The notes under the pieces were generated by a model. It had not been told where the DNA came from. It ran no database searches and saw only the letters and a program-made list of their open reading frames with translations. Positions 6,508 to 8,156 of a stretch of 8,156 nucleotides of DNA are shown one piece after another (the first letter of the stretch is position 1; each line of letters opens with the position of its first letter). The position numbers were made by a program, and so were the translations under genes. The DNA is from Methanomicrobiales archaeon (GTDB lineage Archaea; Halobacteriota; Methanomicrobia; Methanomicrobiales; JACTUA01): contig JAJRCY010000037.1 in assembly GCA_028678715.1 (NCBI GenBank), forward strand, positions 1-8,156. The letters are read 5' to 3'.

Positions 6508-6562
6508 CGGGTCATCCGGGGGAGATGCGGGGACCCGGCCCGCAGGGAGGGTCCATGACCCG
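6508..6562. repeat. Nested inverted repeat in the divergent intergenic region
   Basis: CGGGTCAT (6508-6515) pairs with ATGACCCG (6555-6562), an 8-base perfect outer arm. Inside it, GGACCC (6531-6536) pairs with GGGTCC (6549-6554), which directly abuts the outer right arm, so the two helices could stack. It lies in the gap of about 280 bases (6453-6735) between the divergent PATAN-like and response regulator genes, outside both predicted transcripts. It could be a DNA-level regulatory site or part of an unannotated RNA. The rest of the gap (6563-6690) is GC-rich, includes the palindrome GGCCGGCC, and shows no convincing gene. Confidence 0.45.
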
Positions 6563-6690
6563 TACCGGGATCCGGTGGCAGGGCCGGAGCATTCGCAGGG
6601 GAGCGGGGGCCGGCCGGGTGAAACGGCAGGACAAATTCGGGCAGAACACCCGCCACCCTGTCGCGGAAGCCCGGAGGGGGAAGAGAAAGG

Positions 6691-6716
6691 ATAAATTTAT
6701 GTGAGGAATATAGTTA
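6691..6716 (+). promoter_or_regulatory. TATA-like boxes for the response regulator transcript
   Basis: AAAGGATAAATTTATG (6686-6701) is a strong TATA-like run; initiation about 26 bases on would fall near 6721, just before GGAGTGAG. A second box, GAATATAGTTATC (6705-6717), would start transcription near 6736, at the first codon of the small upstream ORF. Both place the 50-codon leader ORF at the start of the response regulator message. Confidence 0.6.
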
Positions 6717-6735
6717 TCAGTCAATGGAGTGAGTG

Positions 6736-6888
6736 ATGCCGGCCCATCCGGAAGTCCAAAAGGAAAAGAGCCGTCTCTACCTCCGCCGGAATAGCATTGT
6801 GTTCCCGTGGTTCCCCCATCCCGTGTCTCCTGCCATCCCCGCACCGGGCAGTTCCCACTGCGGAGGGAGTGCCGGGGGGAGTGAGTGA
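6736..6888 (+). CDS. Possible 50-residue leader ORF overlapping the response regulator start
   Basis: ATG 6736 opens a 50-codon frame ending in TGA at 6886-6888, which shares one base with the ATG of the response regulator (TGATG). It is preceded by GGAGTGAGTG, the same sequence that precedes the response regulator, so a ribosome binding site is present. The peptide starts MPAHPEVQKEKSRLYLRRN and becomes Pro/Gly/Ser-rich towards its end; it matches no family I know. About 70% of third positions are G or C, which does not separate coding from non-coding in this genome. It may be a translationally coupled leader peptide, a small protein, or chance. If it is not translated, these bases are a 5' untranslated region of about 165 bases. 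Confidence 0.35.
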   Translation: MPAHPEVQKEKSRLYLRRNSIVFPWFPHPVSPAIPAPGSSHCGGSAGGSE

Positions 6889-7526
6889 TGTATACCATAC
6901 TCGTGGTAGACGACAGTCCCTTTATCGTCGATGTTTTTGTGACCATGCTGGAGAGGGGCGGCTACCGGGCCGTGGCCGCCTACAGCGGCCTGGAATGCCT
7001 GGATATCCTGAAGAATGTCACCCCGGACCTGATCCTTCTGGACATCATGATGGAGCCCATCGACGGCTGGGAGACGCTGGAGCAGATCAAGCGAAACCAG
7101 GCGACGAAGGATATCCCGGTGCTGATGCTCACGGCCAAGCAACTCTCGCCGGAAGAAGCTCAGCTCTACGGGATGTACATCGAGGATTACGTGCTCAAGC
7201 CCATCACCCACCGCGAGCTCTACGATACCATCGAGCACGTGCTGAAGCGCCGGTCCATGATCAAGCTGGATATCGAGGAAGCGAAGAGGGCCGGCTTTGA
7301 CCAGCGGATCATCGACGAGTACTCCCGCCTTGCCAAGAGCGTGGATGTGAACACCCGGCTCCTCAAGATCCTGGAGACCACCTACAATATCCACGATACG
7401 AACCAGCAGGTCTCCTCCAAGATCTCACAGGCCATGAAGTCCATGAGCGAGTCCATCAAGGTCCAGGAGGATCGTCTCCAGCACCTCCGGACCGAACTCA
7501 CCAAGGTCCTGAACGACAAGAAGTAA
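6888..7526 (+). CDS. Response regulator: receiver domain plus helical C-terminal extension
   Basis: The protein has 212 residues. Residues 1-117 form a complete CheY-like receiver: acidic pair D8-D9, phosphoacceptor D52 in LILLDIMM, switch T82 in LMLTAK, and K104 in the DYVLKPI block. Phosphorylation by a histidine kinase is expected; no kinase is encoded in this window. Residues about 118-212 carry no DNA-binding or enzymatic domain. They are strongly helical, with a coiled-coil-like stretch at about 165-208 (NQQVSSKISQAMKSMSES and onward), suggesting output by protein contact. ATG 6888 is chosen over the GTG at 6885 because GGAG at 6878-6881 is then six bases away. It is transcribed divergently from the PATAN-like and Roadblock genes, families that often work with receivers. 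Transcription probably ends at the T tract after the stop. Confidence 0.92.
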   Translation: MYTILVVDDSPFIVDVFVTMLERGGYRAVAAYSGLECLDILKNVTPDLILLDIMMEPIDGWETLEQIKRNQATKDIPVLMLTAKQLSPEEAQLYGMYIEDYVLKPITHRELYDTIEHVLKRRSMIKLDIEEAKRAGFDQRIIDEYSRLAKSVDVNTRLLKILETTYNIHDTNQQVSSKISQAMKSMSESIKVQEDRLQHLRTELTKVLNDKK

Positions 7527-7538
7527 CCTCTTTTTTTT
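7527..7538 (+). terminator. T-tract terminator of the response regulator gene
   Basis: The TAA stop is followed within two bases by TCTTTTTTTT (7529-7538), an uninterrupted T8 run that fits the T-rich termination signals of archaeal RNA polymerase. Confidence 0.7.
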
Positions 7539-7618
7539 GGGTGCTGGGATCTGTTCTTCGTCGGGAACGTCACATCCATCACGGCAGGAAACCTCCAGTG
7601 AGGATATCTTCACGGGGA

Positions 7619-7632
7619 GGGGGCCTGCCCCC
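7619..7632. repeat. GC-rich hairpin GGGGGC-CT-GCCCCC
   Basis: A perfect 6-base inverted repeat follows GGGGA and is followed by a GACCCCGG stretch. Its layout closely matches the hairpin at 599-613 (GGGA, GGGGGC, short loop, GCCCCC, then a C-rich tail). Both also lie near a GAGGATAT sequence (633-640 and 7600-7607). It may be a copy of a short interspersed repeat. Confidence 0.4.
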
Positions 7633-7639
7633 GGTGCGA

Positions 7640-7757
7640 CCCCGGTAGTTTATCGTACGAATTGGACCGAGAGGTACTTTGCACTACTCTTACGACGAGG
7701 ACACTCGTGGGGGCTACCGCCAGGTCCCCCTCTGGAGCGTCCCACCAGCCATCAGAC
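7640..7757. other. Convergent spacer with several hairpins, no gene recognised
   Basis: Between the two terminator-like tracts lie the palindrome TCGTACGA (7653-7660), an AGAG-g-TA/TACTCT hairpin (about 7670-7690), ACGAG-GACA-CTCGT (7695-7708), and GGGGG/CCCCC arms around CTACCGCCAGGT (about 7709-7730). AGTTTATCG near 7647 could be a weak + strand TATA box, which would start a transcript near 7675 running through these hairpins. The region matches no known RNA family in my reading. It may be an unannotated small RNA or simply spacer. Confidence 0.3.
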
Positions 7758-7828
7758 AAAAAATGGAGCCCTGATGAGGATCTTGCTTCCCTACCGGATA
7801 GGAATGAGGGGGCCCCGACAAAGGCTCC
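7758..7828 (-). terminator. Structured terminator-like 3' region of the PsiE-family gene
   Basis: On the - strand, GGAGCC (complement of 7823-7828) begins directly after the TGA of the PsiE gene. It pairs with GGCTCC (complement of 7765-7770), which is followed by ATTTTTT (complement of 7758-7764). Inside is a second hairpin, TTCCTA/TAGGGAA with a TCCGG loop (about 7788-7805), and a GGGGCCCC palindrome (7810-7817). Stem plus T6 looks like an intrinsic-type terminator with an elaborate loop of about 50 bases. Confidence 0.5.
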
Positions 7829-8156
7829 TCACTGGGCCAACTTTTCCTCTTCCTCCTTCCCCACGAGGAGCACCGCGGCGGTGAGCACCGCGATCACGAC
7901 GGCGGTGGCCAGGATGTCCACGGCATTGAAGGACTCGACACCCATCACGATCACCTTGCGGACCATAGCGGTGAGGCCCGCAATCAGGATGGGACGCACC
8001 TGTATCCGGCTGGTTCGGAAGTAGACGAGAACTGTCTCCAGGATCTCCACGATGATGATGGTGAGCAGGACAGTGTGGAGGACGGCCAGGAGCCCCGCGG
8101 AGGTAACGGGTGAGCCGGGGATCGCCAGGAGAAGTGCCGCCCCGTCCACCAGGGAA
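7829..8156 (-). CDS. PsiE-family membrane protein, 5'-truncated by the window edge
   Basis: The frame runs from the right edge to TGA at 7829-7831, giving at least 109 residues. It has three hydrophobic segments: LLAVLHTVLLTIIIVEIL, ILIAGLTAMVRKVIVM and ILATAVVIAVLTAAVLLVG, then a charged KEEEEKLAQ tail. The order of an ILETVLVYF helix end, a polar RTSRIQVRPI link and the AMVRKVIVM segment matches the PsiE family (phosphate-starvation-inducible E in bacteria). Its molecular function is unknown even in bacteria. A GTG at 8147-8149 is possible, but the frame stays open to the edge and PsiE proteins usually have one more N-terminal membrane helix, so the start probably lies outside. It converges with the response regulator gene and shares no obvious link with it. 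Confidence 0.75.
   Translation of the reverse strand, partial: SLVDGAALLLAIPGSPVTSAGLLAVLHTVLLTIIIVEILETVLVYFRTSRIQVRPILIAGLTAMVRKVIVMGVESFNAVDILATAVVIAVLTAAVLLVGKEEEEKLAQ

Noticed and set aside
6477..6656. Upstream start at 6656 for the PATAN-like gene, adding about 68 residues
   Set aside because: The added stretch is Pro/Gly/Arg-rich, crosses the AT-rich promoter region and the nested inverted repeat, and precedes the family-like MQLPRGKF start.
6465..6704. 79-codon ORF on the + strand
   Set aside because: It is Arg/Gly-rich, has no ribosome binding site, overlaps the start of the PATAN-like gene and the promoter for the response regulator, and resembles no protein.
7787..7800. TTCCCTACCGG resembling part of the FMN riboswitch core
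   Set aside because: The other conserved FMN blocks are absent and no riboflavin gene lies downstream; the match is only a short string.
7770..7830. Hammerhead-ribozyme-like CUGAUGAG next to a GGAGCC/GGCUCC stem
   Set aside because: The required GAAA after stem II is missing (GACAAA is found) and there is no NUH cleavage site in the right place, so only a fragment of the core matches.
7772..7840. C/D-box sRNA suggested by TGATGA
   Set aside because: No CTGA D box lies at a suitable distance on the same strand.
1..8156. CRISPR array, insertion sequence or prophage
   Set aside because: No regularly spaced direct repeats, transposase, integrase or phage protein can be seen.

Overview
The window looks like chromosomal DNA from a GC-rich methanogenic archaeon, most likely of the order Methanomicrobiales. 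The evidence is an archaeal-type RNase HII, a DUF89 protein starting with a CxxC segment, a tRNA-Pro without an encoded CCA and with an A/T-rich TATA-like box about 26 bases upstream, TATA-like boxes before most other genes, and several membrane-anchored signalling proteins of a kind seen in methanogens. The lineage is inferred from protein character, not from a database search. Nothing marks the window as a phage, plasmid or insertion sequence, and no CRISPR array was seen.

Left third (1-2949, + strand). The 3' part of rnhB (RNase HII) runs in from the window edge. A run of GC-rich hairpins follows, then a membrane site-2-type metalloprotease with a PDZ insert, then a soluble six-repeat TPR protein with its own promoter. 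The TPR gene converges with, and overlaps by 20 bases, a DUF89 metal-dependent phosphatase-like gene on the - strand.

Middle (2930-6490, - strand). In transcription order the genes are: a PATAN-like protein with a long Pro/Ala linker; a membrane-anchored Roadblock/LC7-like protein; a MinD-type ATPase with a C-terminal amphipathic membrane-targeting tail; a 65-residue protein with one membrane helix and a coiled coil, joined to minD by an ATGA overlap; a tRNA-Pro(GGG); and the DUF89 gene. minD and the tRNA each have their own TATA-like box.

Right third (6490-8156). A gene-poor divergent region of about 250 bases carries a nested inverted repeat. A short possible leader ORF (50 residues) then abuts a response regulator that has a receiver domain and a helical, non-DNA-binding C-terminus. 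The response regulator ends at a T8 tract. A 300-base convergent spacer follows, with several hairpins and a terminator-like structure for the - strand gene. The last gene is a 5'-truncated PsiE-family membrane protein.

The most interesting unit is 3989-7526: PATAN-like, membrane Roadblock, MinD, small membrane coiled-coil protein, and a divergent single-domain-type response regulator. Together they look like a membrane-associated signalling or cell-polarity module. The grouping is visible in the sequence; the joint function is inference.
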